From positions 3,100,001-3,164,000 of the forward strand of contig NZ_JARZAE010000004.1 of NCBI RefSeq assembly GCF_029892095.1: DNA of 64,000 bases, written 5' to 3'. Below are positions 1 through 8,790 of this stretch, one piece after another. How positions within the stretch are numbered: the first letter of the stretch is position 1; each line of letters begins with the position of its first letter. This DNA comes from Kitasatospora sp. MAP12-44 (lineage in GTDB: Bacteria > Actinomycetota > Actinomycetes > Streptomycetales > Streptomycetaceae). The notes under the pieces are model-generated. The model ran no database searches. It was not told the origin of the DNA and saw only the letters and a list, made by a program, of their open reading frames with translations. A program made the translations under genes and the position numbers.

Positions 1-1437
1 GCCCGCAAGAGCGACTACCTCTCCCAGACCCTCGACGGCTTCGGCGCCGCCATCGCCCAACGCCGGCCCCTCGCCGGCCTCCAGCCCACCGGCGCCATCG
101 CCGACCTCGTCGGCAACGGCGACTACCCGCCGCCGGACCCCGGCGCCCTGCCCGCCAGCGACTGGGACCCCGACTGGCCCGCCTCCACCTTCCAGGAACT
201 GCGCGCCGGCCAGCTCGCCTTCCTCAACCTGGCCGTCGTCGACCGCTTCGGACGCTCCGTCAACATCATCCACACCCAGCCCGAGATGCCCGCCACCATG
301 CGCCCGCTCCACCCCGTCAGTGAGTACGACAGCGACCGCCTGGTCGAACTCGGCCCTCGCCTCCTCCAACCCGCCCGGCTGCGCTTCGACTTCCTCGCCG
401 CCGGCACCGACGAGGACACCGGCCTCACCCCCGGCACCAACCCCGTCTGCGCCTGGCTCCTGCACAACCGCCTCGACAAGTCCCTCGTCGTCTACAGCCC
501 CGACGGGACCGCGCTCGGCGAACTGCGCGTCACCCTGAACTCCGGCGGCCAGCGGGAAGTCAGCTGGAGCGGGCTGCCCGGCTCCGACGTGACCCGCTTC
601 GAGCAGCTGGAAGCACGCAGCCGACACACCTACCGGCTGCTGAACGCCGTCAAGACCCGTGGCCCGCAGACCTTCGACGCTTTCCGCGCCACCCTCGACA
701 GCGCCCTGCAGACCATCGACCCCGCCGGCCCCGCCGACCCCGGCCTCGGCTTCCTCCTCGGCCGACCCCTCGCCCTGGTCCGCACCTGCCTCACCATGAA
801 CCTGCGCGGCCCGCTGCGCACCGACGTCAGCTGGCAGACCCTCTTCGACCGGCCCACCCCCGAACTGCCCACCTACCCCTGGGCCATCCGGCTCGGCGAG
901 GCGCAGCAGAGCGACGACGGGCTCGTCGGGTACGTCCTCGACGACGACTACGAGCACTTCGAGACGGTCGTCACTCCGGCCGCCGGAGCGGGGGGTTACC
1001 TGCGGCCGATCGGCGACAAGCCCAGCCTGGAACTGGACTTCGGCGACCACAGCAGCGCCGTCGCCACCGTGCTGCTGGACCCGCGGGCCGCAGTCCACGC
1101 CACCACCGACATCCTCGCCACCAAGACGGTCTTCGTGCCGCAGGAGTTCACCGATCCGGCGATCGCCCGGATGACCGTCAACTTCCGCACCGGCCCGCTC
1201 CTGGCCGCCACCACCGCCCTGCGCGGCCCGCAGGGCGAGAGCGTGGAGACCGTACTCATGCCGACCCCGGACGGCGTCCTCGGCACCTGGACCTGGTCCG
1301 AGAACCGCGGCGGCAGCTGGCAGAAGCTGCCGATCCTCAGCGAGGACCAGTACGACCTCCCGCTCGCCGAACCCGAGATCCGCTCCGGCTTCCTCTCCCT
1401 CGACGACGCCGCCGCGCACAGCCGCAGCGACCACTAA
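1..1437 (+). CDS. C-terminal part of a large uncharacterised protein (5' end outside window)
   Basis: The reading frame is open from base 1 to the TAA at 1435-1437, giving 478 residues without a start, so the gene begins upstream. The visible part is soluble-looking, with no membrane segments. It contains a stretch on a protein with a 'VVDRFGR' motif (around 238-258), then 'LLQPARLRFDFL', 'NPVCAWLLHNRLD' and 'LGFLLGRPLALVR'. From memory this pattern belongs to very large (over 1000 aa), widespread but functionally unknown bacterial proteins. The gene lies 65 bp ahead of three paralogous repeat-head genes on the same strand and probably belongs to the same unit. I infer a scaffold or structural partner for those proteins, but no biochemical role can be assigned from sequence. 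Confidence 0.75.
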   Translation, partial: ARKSDYLSQTLDGFGAAIAQRRPLAGLQPTGAIADLVGNGDYPPPDPGALPASDWDPDWPASTFQELRAGQLAFLNLAVVDRFGRSVNIIHTQPEMPATMRPLHPVSEYDSDRLVELGPRLLQPARLRFDFLAAGTDEDTGLTPGTNPVCAWLLHNRLDKSLVVYSPDGTALGELRVTLNSGGQREVSWSGLPGSDVTRFEQLEARSRHTYRLLNAVKTRGPQTFDAFRATLDSALQTIDPAGPADPGLGFLLGRPLALVRTCLTMNLRGPLRTDVSWQTLFDRPTPELPTYPWAIRLGEAQQSDDGLVGYVLDDDYEHFETVVTPAAGAGGYLRPIGDKPSLELDFGDHSSAVATVLLDPRAAVHATTDILATKTVFVPQEFTDPAIARMTVNFRTGPLLAATTALRGPQGESVETVLMPTPDGVLGTWTWSENRGGSWQKLPILSEDQYDLPLAEPEIRSGFLSLDDAAAHSRSDH

Positions 1438-1448
1438 CACACCCCGCC

Positions 1449-1480
1449 GCCGCGCCGCACCGGAGCCGGGGCGGCGCGGC
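1449..1480 (+). terminator. Hairpin ahead of the first tandem paralogue
   Basis: A perfect 10-bp inverted repeat (1449-1458 with 1471-1480) encloses a 12-base loop, just after the preceding stop and 22 bases before the next start. No U-run follows. It may be a partial terminator, an attenuator or an mRNA end-stabilising structure that sets the ratio of the large protein to its neighbours. Confidence 0.5.
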
Positions 1481-1502
1481 CCACGATGCGAAGGAGCAGC
1501 AC

Positions 1503-2651
1503 ATGAGCCTGGTCGTGCAGACCCAAGACGCCGGCACCGCCGCCGCGGCCGACGATCCGTTGCTGTCGTACACCGTCGCCACCATCCCGAGCCCGTTGAA
1601 AGCGTCCCCGGAGAACCCGGAGGTCCCTGAGGAGCCCGGGGAGCTGATCTTCTCCGCGACCCGACAGGCCGCCACCAACCAGCCAGCCGACATTGAGTGG
1701 ATCAAGGTGAAGGTCCCGGCCGGAACGATGGCACCCGACCTCGCCACCGACCTGGCGAAGATCAGCCCCCGGATCAGCCTCGACGGCTGGAGCGCGCGTC
1801 TGGACGCCGTCGCCAAGGAGTTCGTCTTCGAGCCCACCGGGAGCCACGCGACGATCGGCCCGGACACCGGTTTCACCATCCAGCTCTCCGACATCCCCAT
1901 GAGCCGCAAGGTCGGCACTGCCCCGATCACCGTCACCGAACGCTCCCGCACTGGCAACTCCGCGTTCCAGAACCGTCCCATCGTCTTCAACATCGGCAAG
2001 TTCCCGGCCGACTTCTACCTGCGCAACTTCCTCTGCGAACCGTCCATCATCCCCAACGGAGGCGACGTCAAGCTCACTTGGGAACGCTCCGCCAACGCCA
2101 CCTACGAACTCCTGTACCCGGGTGTCGACCTTGACGTCACCAAGCGGACCAGCCTGGACATCGAAGGCATCAAGTCCGACACCACCTTCTACATCCGCGC
2201 CACCACCGGCGACCCCACCAACCCCGCCGTCCGGATCCTCTCCGCCCAGGTCACCGTCATCAAACCCGACCTGGAAGTCGGCAACCTCGACGTCGGCGGC
2301 ACACTCAACGTCGCCGGCGGCTGGTTCGACGAATCTACCGACCTGCCCACAGAGCCCACTGGCAACGGTGTCCGTCACTACATCGTCCCAGAAGACGGAT
2401 TCTTTGAGGGGTGGGTAAAAATTCAGTCCAGCCCAGAGGCAGAGCACGTATTTCTGCGCGTATGGAATTCCAGTGATTACACCAAGGTCTCGGATGCGAC
2501 TGCATACAGCAACTCCCGAGGTGCGCAATACGCTTCTCTCTTCAGGACGGCCAGAAAAGGAGAAAGCATTTACATCGGACGCGGAGGCTCCAGCGGAAAT
2601 CCCGGCTCCGAGGTTCACCTGCGATTCACGCCGATCGGCCGCAAGAGCTGA
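1503..2651 (+). CDS. Tandem paralogue 1: conserved base domain plus variable C-terminal head
   Basis: 382 residues starting at ATG 1503 behind GAAGGAG. There is no signal peptide or membrane segment. Residues 1 to about 150 form a conserved beta-rich base ('PLLSYTVATIPSPLKASP', 'GFTIQLSDIPMSR'). About 155-255 look like an Ig/IPT-type sandwich ('GGDVKLTWERSANATYELLY'). After 'KPDLEVGNLDVGG' (about 254-266) the sequence changes to a 116-residue module ('PEDGFFEGWVKI', then 'RKGESIYIGRG', ending 'LRFTPIG'). DNA of the module is visibly poorer in GC (62 of 120 bases at 2401-2520) than the base. The DG...KG...PIG pattern recalls head domains of phage tail fibres and C1q-like lectins, which is inference. 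Function is unknown; a recognition or adhesin protein is the best guess. Confidence 0.85.
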   Translation: MSLVVQTQDAGTAAAADDPLLSYTVATIPSPLKASPENPEVPEEPGELIFSATRQAATNQPADIEWIKVKVPAGTMAPDLATDLAKISPRISLDGWSARLDAVAKEFVFEPTGSHATIGPDTGFTIQLSDIPMSRKVGTAPITVTERSRTGNSAFQNRPIVFNIGKFPADFYLRNFLCEPSIIPNGGDVKLTWERSANATYELLYPGVDLDVTKRTSLDIEGIKSDTTFYIRATTGDPTNPAVRILSAQVTVIKPDLEVGNLDVGGTLNVAGGWFDESTDLPTEPTGNGVRHYIVPEDGFFEGWVKIQSSPEAEHVFLRVWNSSDYTKVSDATAYSNSRGAQYASLFRTARKGESIYIGRGGSSGNPGSEVHLRFTPIGRKS

Positions 2652-2731
2652 ACGGGGGAGCCCCGCAACGTTACGGCGCTGGCCCGGTCGCGCACAGCCG
2701 CGCCGGCCACGGCACACGCCCCCACCGCGCA

Positions 2732-2751
2732 CCGCCCCAACCCCGGGGCGG
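2732..2751 (+). terminator. Hairpin ahead of the second tandem paralogue
   Basis: A 7-bp GC stem (2732-2738 with 2745-2751) lies 28 bases upstream of the ATG. It sits in a 19-base stretch (2743-2761) also found before paralogue 1 (1466-1484), so the leader was duplicated along with the gene. Role uncertain; weak terminator or translation-spacing element. Confidence 0.4.
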
Positions 2752-2779
2752 CGCGGCCCACAAGCCGAAGGAACAGCAC

Positions 2780-3916
2780 ATGAGCCTTGTCGTGCAGACC
2801 CAGAACTCCAGCACCACTGCCGCGGCCGATGACCCGTTGCTGTCGTGCACCGTCACCACCACGCCGAGCCCGCTGAAAGCGTCACCGGAGAACCCGCAGG
2901 TTCCAGAGGAGATCGGGGAACTGATCTTCTCCGTAGCCCGGCAGAGCAGCACCCCCGCCGACGTCGAGTGGATCAAGGTCAAGGTCCCGGCCGGCGCGAT
3001 GGCACCCGACCTCGCCACCGACCTGAACAAGATCAGCCCGCGGATCAGCCTCACCGGCTGGACCGCCCGGCTGGACGCGACCGCCAAGGAGTTCGTCTTC
3101 GAACCCACCGGCAGCCACGCCCCGATCGGCCCGGACACCGGCTTCACCATCCAACTGTCCGACATCCCCATGAGCCGCAAGGTCGGCACCGCCCCGATCA
3201 CCATCACCGAACGCTCCCGCACCGGAAACTCCGCCTTCCAGAACCGGCCCACCATCTTCAACATCGGCAAGTTCCCCGCCGACTTCTACCTGCGCAACTT
3301 CCTCTGCACCCCCTCCATCGTCCCCAACCCCGGCGACGTCAAGCTCACCTGGGAACGCTCCGCCAACGCCACCTACGAACTCCTCTACGGTGACGTCAAC
3401 CTCGACGTCACCAACCGGACCAGCCTCGACATCGAAGGCATCAAGTCCGACACCACCTTCTACCTCCGCGCCACCACCGGCGACCCCACCAACCCCGTCG
3501 TCCGCATCCTCTCCGCCCAGGTCAGCGTCACCAAACCCGACCTCGACATCGGCAACCTCACCGTCAACGGGTCCACCCGGATCTTGCACCGCTATCCCCC
3601 CGTCGCCATGCGGGACAGTAGCGACTGGCGGGCGACTACCGATGGCATTGTGACGGTGGCCTTCAAGTCAATCGGTCCTAACGCGAGGAACATCGACCTG
3701 AGGATCCGAGCCGAGGGCAGCTCCTATCACGACCTCATCGCTGTATTCAGTGCCGATGCGGGTGCCGAAGATGAGCAGAAGAGTCTCTCAGTGCCTTTGC
3801 AGCGAGGAGAGTGCCTGCACTACCTCCAGCGGTCTTACAGCGACATCGACGCCACTGTGCACTGGTGTTCTTTCGGCGATGGCGAGTTGGAGTTTTTGGG
3901 AATCGTCCCCTGGTGA
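2780..3916 (+). CDS. Tandem paralogue 2: conserved base domain plus variable C-terminal head
   Basis: 378 residues, ATG 2780 behind GAAGGAA. The base and Ig-like parts (residues 1 to about 263) align along their whole length with paralogues 1 and 3 but with many substitutions, including synonymous ones. It is the most diverged copy of the base. From 'NLTVNG' on, the head is unique: 'ATTDGIVTVAFKSIG', then 'PLQRGECLHYLQRS', ending 'LEFLGIVPW'. It keeps the same spacing of a DG turn, a K/R-G-E/D turn and a final aromatic strand seen in the sister heads, so the three heads probably share a fold despite little sequence identity. No secretion signal. Likely co-expressed with its neighbours. Confidence 0.85.
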   Translation: MSLVVQTQNSSTTAAADDPLLSCTVTTTPSPLKASPENPQVPEEIGELIFSVARQSSTPADVEWIKVKVPAGAMAPDLATDLNKISPRISLTGWTARLDATAKEFVFEPTGSHAPIGPDTGFTIQLSDIPMSRKVGTAPITITERSRTGNSAFQNRPTIFNIGKFPADFYLRNFLCTPSIVPNPGDVKLTWERSANATYELLYGDVNLDVTNRTSLDIEGIKSDTTFYLRATTGDPTNPVVRILSAQVSVTKPDLDIGNLTVNGSTRILHRYPPVAMRDSSDWRATTDGIVTVAFKSIGPNARNIDLRIRAEGSSYHDLIAVFSADAGAEDEQKSLSVPLQRGECLHYLQRSYSDIDATVHWCSFGDGELEFLGIVPW

Positions 3917-4217
3917 CCCCGACGATCGCTTCTTGCCGCACCTGACCCCTGGAAAGGGACGACAGTAGGACTGTCTACGCCACCTCTGCCGACGCGTTGC
4001 GCAGTCACTCGCTTACAACGAGCCCGACGGATCCGTTGAACGCGAGTACCGACAAGGACCCTGTCGACCGGCCGGCTTGAATCACGGCGGTCACCTCCCC
4101 AGGCAAGTGGCCAGCTCGACACGACACGTTCAACAGGCCCACTGCCACGCCCAACCGCACCAACCACTGAGAACACCCGTCGCCACGCGCCGCCCCTCCC
4201 AGCCGAAGGAGTACCGA
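3917..4217. other. 301-base non-coding gap between paralogues 2 and 3
   Basis: No convincing gene. The frame of paralogue 3 runs open upstream to ATG 4077, but that extension is absent from the sister proteins and the ribosome site favours GTG 4218. The gap is longer than the 65 and 128 bp before the other copies, so paralogue 3 could have its own promoter. I see no clear -10/-35 pair. Confidence 0.5.
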
Positions 4218-5357
4218 GTGAGCTTGGTCGTACAGATCCAGGGCGCGGACACCGCCGCCGCGGCCGACGATCCGTTGCTGTCGTACGCCGTCACCACCAT
4301 CCCGAGCCCGCTGAAGGCGTCGCCGGAGAACCCTCAGGTCCCCGAGGAGCCCGGGGAGCTGATCTTCTCCGCGACCCGGCAGGCCGCCACCAACCAGCCA
4401 GCCGACATTGAGTGGATCAAGGTGAAGGTCCCGGCCGGAACGATGGCACCCGACCTCGCCACCGACCTGGCGAAGATCAGCCCCCGGATCAGCCTCGACG
4501 GCTGGAGCGCGCGTCTGGACGCCGTCGCCAAGGAGTTCGTCTTCGAGCCCACCGGGAGCCACGCGACGATCGGCCCGGACACCGGTTTCACCATCCAGCT
4601 CTCCGACATCCCCATGAGCCGCAAGGTCGGCACTGCCCCGATCACCGTCACCGAACGCTCCCGCACCGGAAACTCCGCGTTCCAGAACCGTCCCATCGTC
4701 TTCAACATCGGCAAGTTCCCGGCCGACTTCTACCTGCGCAACTTCCTCTGCGAACCGTCCATCATCCCCAACGGAGGCGACGTCAAGCTCACTTGGGAAC
4801 GCTCCGCCAACGCCACCTACGAACTCCTGTACCCGGGTGTCGACCTTGACGTCACCAAGCGGACCAGCCTGGACATCGAAGGCATCAAGTCCGACACCAC
4901 CTTCTACATCCGCGCCACCACCGGCGACCCCACCAACCCCGCCGTCCGGATCCTCTCCGCCCAAGTCAGCGTCATCAAACCCGACCTCGACATCGGCAAC
5001 CTCACCGTCAACGGGGAAATCACCCTCAAGGGACCCCTTGAAAGCCCGACGCTGATTCACGACTTCAGCAATGGCATCGCAAGGAGGTACTACACGGCCG
5101 AGGGCTACGGAATGCTTGTTTCGAGTGGATTCAATAGCAATAGCCCGGGGTCGGGAATTCAATTCTTTCCGAGCCTTAAGGCAAATGAAGTGGAAGTGAA
5201 AACTACTATCGATCCCATGGATTCGGGAAGCACCGCACTCCTGCTCCGCAAAGGCGATCGGGCGGAGATTAACGTCAGTTACAGGGGAGGGGGCGGGGAA
5301 GGAACCCCAGGGGGCTTTTCTGGAAAGCTCCATTGGATTCCACTTGGCATCGGATGA
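4218..5357 (+). CDS. Tandem paralogue 3: conserved base domain plus variable C-terminal head
   Basis: 379 residues from GTG 4218 (ribosome site GAAGGAG at 4204-4210). This start matches the 'MSLVVQ' N-termini of the sister proteins. Residues from about 55 to 249 are almost identical at DNA level to paralogue 1 (two mismatches seen between 1665-2248 and 4380-4963). The joint 'KPDLDIGNLTVNG' is instead identical to paralogue 2. The head (about 267-379) is unique: glycine-rich, with 'LLRKGDRAEINVSYRG' and 'HWIPLGIG' at the end, and lower GC (65 of 120 bases at 5041-5160). The protein is therefore a mosaic of the other two bases with a third head. Last gene of the cassette, followed by a strong hairpin. 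Confidence 0.85.
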   Translation: MSLVVQIQGADTAAAADDPLLSYAVTTIPSPLKASPENPQVPEEPGELIFSATRQAATNQPADIEWIKVKVPAGTMAPDLATDLAKISPRISLDGWSARLDAVAKEFVFEPTGSHATIGPDTGFTIQLSDIPMSRKVGTAPITVTERSRTGNSAFQNRPIVFNIGKFPADFYLRNFLCEPSIIPNGGDVKLTWERSANATYELLYPGVDLDVTKRTSLDIEGIKSDTTFYIRATTGDPTNPAVRILSAQVSVIKPDLDIGNLTVNGEITLKGPLESPTLIHDFSNGIARRYYTAEGYGMLVSSGFNSNSPGSGIQFFPSLKANEVEVKTTIDPMDSGSTALLLRKGDRAEINVSYRGGGGEGTPGGFSGKLHWIPLGIG

Positions 5358-5511
5358 GAGCTCGCCAGGAGTCGTCCGATCCGGAGATCGGTGGACTCAC
5401 CACCGACGGCCCAACCGCACGTCACGACCCTCGCACGAGGCTCCCCGTGCACGACGTCAGCCTTGCCGGGACCGCCGTGCGCGCCAGATGGGGAGCCGCC
5501 CCCTCATCAGA

Positions 5512-5552
5512 GCGCGGCGCAGGAGGGTCCCCCGTGCCCCCCTGCGCCGCGC
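5512..5552. terminator. Bidirectional terminator between convergent genes
   Basis: Arms 5512-5527 and 5537-5552 pair over 16 bp with one mismatch and a 9-base loop. It lies between the end of the tandem-paralogue cassette (+) and the end of the ABC permease gene (-), so it can stop both transcripts. Confidence 0.75.
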
Positions 5553-5578
5553 CCGTTCCACTCGTCCTGCCGCCCAGG

Positions 5579-7933
5579 TCACTCGCTGCGCAGGACCTGC
5601 GCGATCGGCAGGCGCGCCGCCGAGCGGGCCGGGAGCAGCGCGCCCAGGACCGCGATGGCCACGCCCGCCAGCGCCACGAGGGTGAGCGGCATGGGGTGCC
5701 AGACGTCCAGCATGCTCGCGGGGAGGTCCAGGCCCACCGGCTTCGTCATCGCGGGGATGACCACGCGGTGCGCCAGGATCCCGAGCGGGACGCCGATCAG
5801 GCTGCCGACCACGCCCAGGGCCGCCATCGAGGTGACCATCATCGCCGTCACCTGGCGGGGCGTCATGCCGATCGACTTGAGCATGCCCAGGTCGCGGCGG
5901 CGCTCGCGGGCGTTCAGCACCACGGTGTTGAAGACGCCGAGCCCGGCGACCGTCCCCAGCAGGATGCTGAGCACCGAGGAGGTCCCGACGATGGTGACGG
6001 TGATGCTGTTGGTGCCCCCGGCGGGCGACGGCTCCAGGCCCGGCTCGGCCGCCTTGGCCGCGGCGTCGTAGGCATCGACGTCAGTGCCGTGGGCGAGCCG
6101 CACCCAGTACTGGTTGACGTAGGTCGAGGCCGTCGGCCCTGGTGCCAACGAGGTCAGCGCCGGCCAGTCGGCGGACATCTCGTCGGGGTTGTTGTTCAGG
6201 GACAGGCCGACCAGGGTCACGCTCTGCTGCCGCCCGTTCAGCTCCATGGTGAGGTGGCTGCCGAGTACCAGGCCGCGCTTCTGCGCGAACGACGTCCCCG
6301 CCATGATCTCGTCGGGCCCGGTGGGCCAGTGCCCCTCGAGCAGCGGATCACCGATGGCCTCACTGTCCCCGCGCGCGAACCAGCAGTGGACGGCCTGGTT
6401 GTCCCCCGCCAGGTGGAGCAGGACCGGCGCCTCGGCGGTCACCTTGCTCGCGCCGGGCAGGGAGCGCAGTTTCGCCTCGATCTGCTGGTCCGTCAGCTTC
6501 GGTGCGATCTGCCCCGCCACGCTCGGGACGCCGTCGTAGAAGGTCGACGAGGGCATGTGCCCCTGGCCCGACCCCACGAACGCGGTGATGGTGCCGCCCA
6601 GCCCGGTCGCCAGCGTCACCGCGAGCACCCCCAGCACCAGCGACATCATCGTCAGCGCGGTGCGCCCGGGCCGGGCGAACGGCAGGCCGAGGCCGAGGCT
6701 GACCGAGCGCGGCAGCCGGCTCCCGCTGAGCCGGCGCTGGATCCAGAGCCCGCGCCCGGCGCTCGGCGCGCTGCCCGCGCTGATCGCCCGGGCGGCCGAG
6801 AGTCCGTGCGCGCGCAGTGCGGGGAGCAGCGCCGCGAGCAGCACGAGCAGCGGCATACCGACCAGCGTCTCGACCTGGATCCAGGGGTTGAGGGTCGGCG
6901 TGAAGTAGCCGGAGTTGAACCCCTGGAACGACATCCTCAGCAGCGGCTGCGCCGCGAAGCCGCCGAGCACGGTGCCGAGCACGCCGCCCACGACTCCCGG
7001 GACCAGCACCATCACCAAATACACCGCCACCGCCTGGTTCGGCGTGAACCCCAGCGCCTTGAGCACCCCGATGTGCCGGAAGCCGGAGACCACTGCGCCG
7101 CTGACCACGTTGGCGGTGATCAGCACCGCCACCACCAGGCCGAGGATGCCGAAGGCCAGCAGGAACGGGACGTAGGCCCTGGCCGAGCTGGTCAGGTCGT
7201 TCCTGATGGTCAGGTACGACAGCGAACCGAGCACCGAGCCCTGCGGCAGCCCGGAGCTGACGGTCGCCAGGTCGGCCCCCAGCTGGCCGGCCGAGCCGGC
7301 CTGCGCGAAGCGGTAGAGCATCTCGGTGGACGTCGGGTGCATGGCGGCCAGCTGGTCGGGCACCACCCAGGCACCGGCGGTCTGGCTCAGGCTGGAGGCG
7401 AACCCCACGATGGTCAGCGGCGGTGCGCCGGGCACCACGAACCGGCTGCCGACGTCCTCGTACTTCTGGTAGCGCTGGCCGGGCGGGCGCATCAGCACCA
7501 CCTCGCCGGGCCGCTGGGCCCAGCGCCCCTTCCAGACGTCCACCCGGTCCACCGGGCCGCCCGGATCGGCTCGACCGACGAAGACGACCGGCCCGGGCTG
7601 CGGGTCGTCCACCCCGGGGGTCGGCGTCAGCTCATTGGCGGGCGGCGCGGTGAGCACCACCTCGGCGAACGGCCCGGCCGCGTCCGTGACCCCCGACTTA
7701 CGTGCGGAGTCGGCGAGTTGGGCGTCGGACACCTTCGCCGCGTCGTAGGTGACGGTGAGCTGGGCACCGCGCTGCTGGGCGAAGGTGCTCTCGAACGGCG
7801 CCGAGGCGGCGTCGAGCAGGCCGAGCGCGACGACCAGGGTGACAGTGGAGGTCAGGACCACCAGCGCGATCACCAGGGTCTGGATCCTGCGCCGCTTCAC
7901 GGCCGCCCGCGCGGCCGACCAGACGGCGCTCAT
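5579..7933 (-). CDS. FtsX-like ABC transporter permease
   Basis: 784 residues with the layout of MacB/FtsX-type permeases: an N-terminal membrane segment (about 18-38), a large extracytoplasmic domain, three membrane helices (about 245-360), a second membrane anchor ('TALTMMSLVLGVLAV'), a second extracellular domain, and a C-terminal FtsX core with 'RRRDLGMLKSIGMTPRQV'. It is a double FtsX protein of usual length. ATG 7933 overlaps the stop of the ATPase gene by ATGA, so the two are translationally coupled. The divergent two-component system next door suggests induction by an envelope stress or antimicrobial, as in Bce/VraFG-like modules; that link is inference. Confidence 0.9.
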   Translation of the reverse strand: MSAVWSAARAAVKRRRIQTLVIALVVLTSTVTLVVALGLLDAASAPFESTFAQQRGAQLTVTYDAAKVSDAQLADSARKSGVTDAAGPFAEVVLTAPPANELTPTPGVDDPQPGPVVFVGRADPGGPVDRVDVWKGRWAQRPGEVVLMRPPGQRYQKYEDVGSRFVVPGAPPLTIVGFASSLSQTAGAWVVPDQLAAMHPTSTEMLYRFAQAGSAGQLGADLATVSSGLPQGSVLGSLSYLTIRNDLTSSARAYVPFLLAFGILGLVVAVLITANVVSGAVVSGFRHIGVLKALGFTPNQAVAVYLVMVLVPGVVGGVLGTVLGGFAAQPLLRMSFQGFNSGYFTPTLNPWIQVETLVGMPLLVLLAALLPALRAHGLSAARAISAGSAPSAGRGLWIQRRLSGSRLPRSVSLGLGLPFARPGRTALTMMSLVLGVLAVTLATGLGGTITAFVGSGQGHMPSSTFYDGVPSVAGQIAPKLTDQQIEAKLRSLPGASKVTAEAPVLLHLAGDNQAVHCWFARGDSEAIGDPLLEGHWPTGPDEIMAGTSFAQKRGLVLGSHLTMELNGRQQSVTLVGLSLNNNPDEMSADWPALTSLAPGPTASTYVNQYWVRLAHGTDVDAYDAAAKAAEPGLEPSPAGGTNSITVTIVGTSSVLSILLGTVAGLGVFNTVVLNARERRRDLGMLKSIGMTPRQVTAMMVTSMAALGVVGSLIGVPLGILAHRVVIPAMTKPVGLDLPASMLDVWHPMPLTLVALAGVAIAVLGALLPARSAARLPIAQVLRSE

Positions 7934-8637
7934 GCGGTGCGCTCCAGGGTGCTCTCACGGGCGATCCGGCCGTCGGCGACCTCGATCAGGCGGCTGGCGC
8001 AGCGGGTGGCCAGCCGCTGGTCATGGGTCACGATGAGCAGGGTCTGGCCGATCTGGTTGAGGTCGATGAGCAGGTCCATCACCTGCTCGCCGGAGCGGCT
8101 GTCCAGGGCGCCGGTCGGCTCATCGGCCAGCAGCAGGGCGGGACGGTTCATCAGGGCGCGAGCGACCGAGACGCGCTGACGCTCACCGCCGCTGAGGACC
8201 GCCGGATAGGCGTTCCTGCGGTCGGCGACGCCGAGTTCGTCGAGCAGTTCGAGTGCGCGCCTGCGGGCCTGCGACGCAGAGCTGCCGGTCAACTGCGCGG
8301 CGAGCGCGACGTTGTCGAGCGCCGACAGGTCGTCGATGAGGTTGAAGAACTGGAAGACCATACCGATCCGGCGGCGCCGGAACAGCGCCAGGCCGGTCTC
8401 GTTCAGCTTCCCGAGCTCCTCGCCGTCGACGACCACCTGGCCTGCGGTCGGGCGGTCCAGGCCGGCCACCATGTTGAGCAGGGTGGACTTGCCGCAGCCC
8501 GACGGGCCCATCACCGCGACGGCCTCCCCGGCGCGTATCTCCAAGGACACGCCGTCCAGGGCCACCGCATCGCCGAACTCCTTGCGCACGCCGTCCAGTC
8601 GCACGACGACCCGTCCTGAGCTGTCTTCCGTAGTCAT
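7930..8637 (-). CDS. ABC transporter ATP-binding protein (LolD/MacB type)
   Basis: 235 residues, the energising subunit of the adjacent FtsX-type permease. Visible motifs are Walker A 'GPSGCGKST' (about 44-52), Q-loop 'GMVFQFFNLI', signature 'LSGGERQRVSVARAL', Walker B 'LLLADEPTGALD' and H-loop 'IVTHD'. The 'ADEPTGALD' form is typical of the LolD/MacB family that powers mechanotransmission or export rather than import. ATG 8637 is divergent from the histidine kinase gene, leaving about 150 bp for two promoters. Confidence 0.95.
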   Translation of the reverse strand: MTTEDSSGRVVVRLDGVRKEFGDAVALDGVSLEIRAGEAVAVMGPSGCGKSTLLNMVAGLDRPTAGQVVVDGEELGKLNETGLALFRRRRIGMVFQFFNLIDDLSALDNVALAAQLTGSSASQARRRALELLDELGVADRRNAYPAVLSGGERQRVSVARALMNRPALLLADEPTGALDSRSGEQVMDLLIDLNQIGQTLLIVTHDQRLATRCASRLIEVADGRIARESTLERTA

Positions 8638-8790
8638 GGCACGAAGCTTGGCGGCAACGGGACCGACGGGGCATCCCTCCCCGGATGCAACATCGCGGCC
8701 AGGTCATCCTGGGGATGTAGGGCGCTGGATCCGGGGGCTGATGCGGATCGCGCCGGGGGCTGCGAAGATCAGCCCGTGGGGGAATCGGGG

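Noticed and set aside
4077..4217. N-terminal extension of tandem paralogue 3 from ATG 4077.
   Set aside because: The sister proteins start at the point equivalent to GTG 4218, which has the same GAAGGAG ribosome site; the extension has no counterpart.
5333..8179. Plus-strand frame of about 950 codons over the FtsX-type permease.
   Set aside because: Arg/Gln/His-rich antisense translation of a well-recognised minus-strand ABC permease and ATPase.
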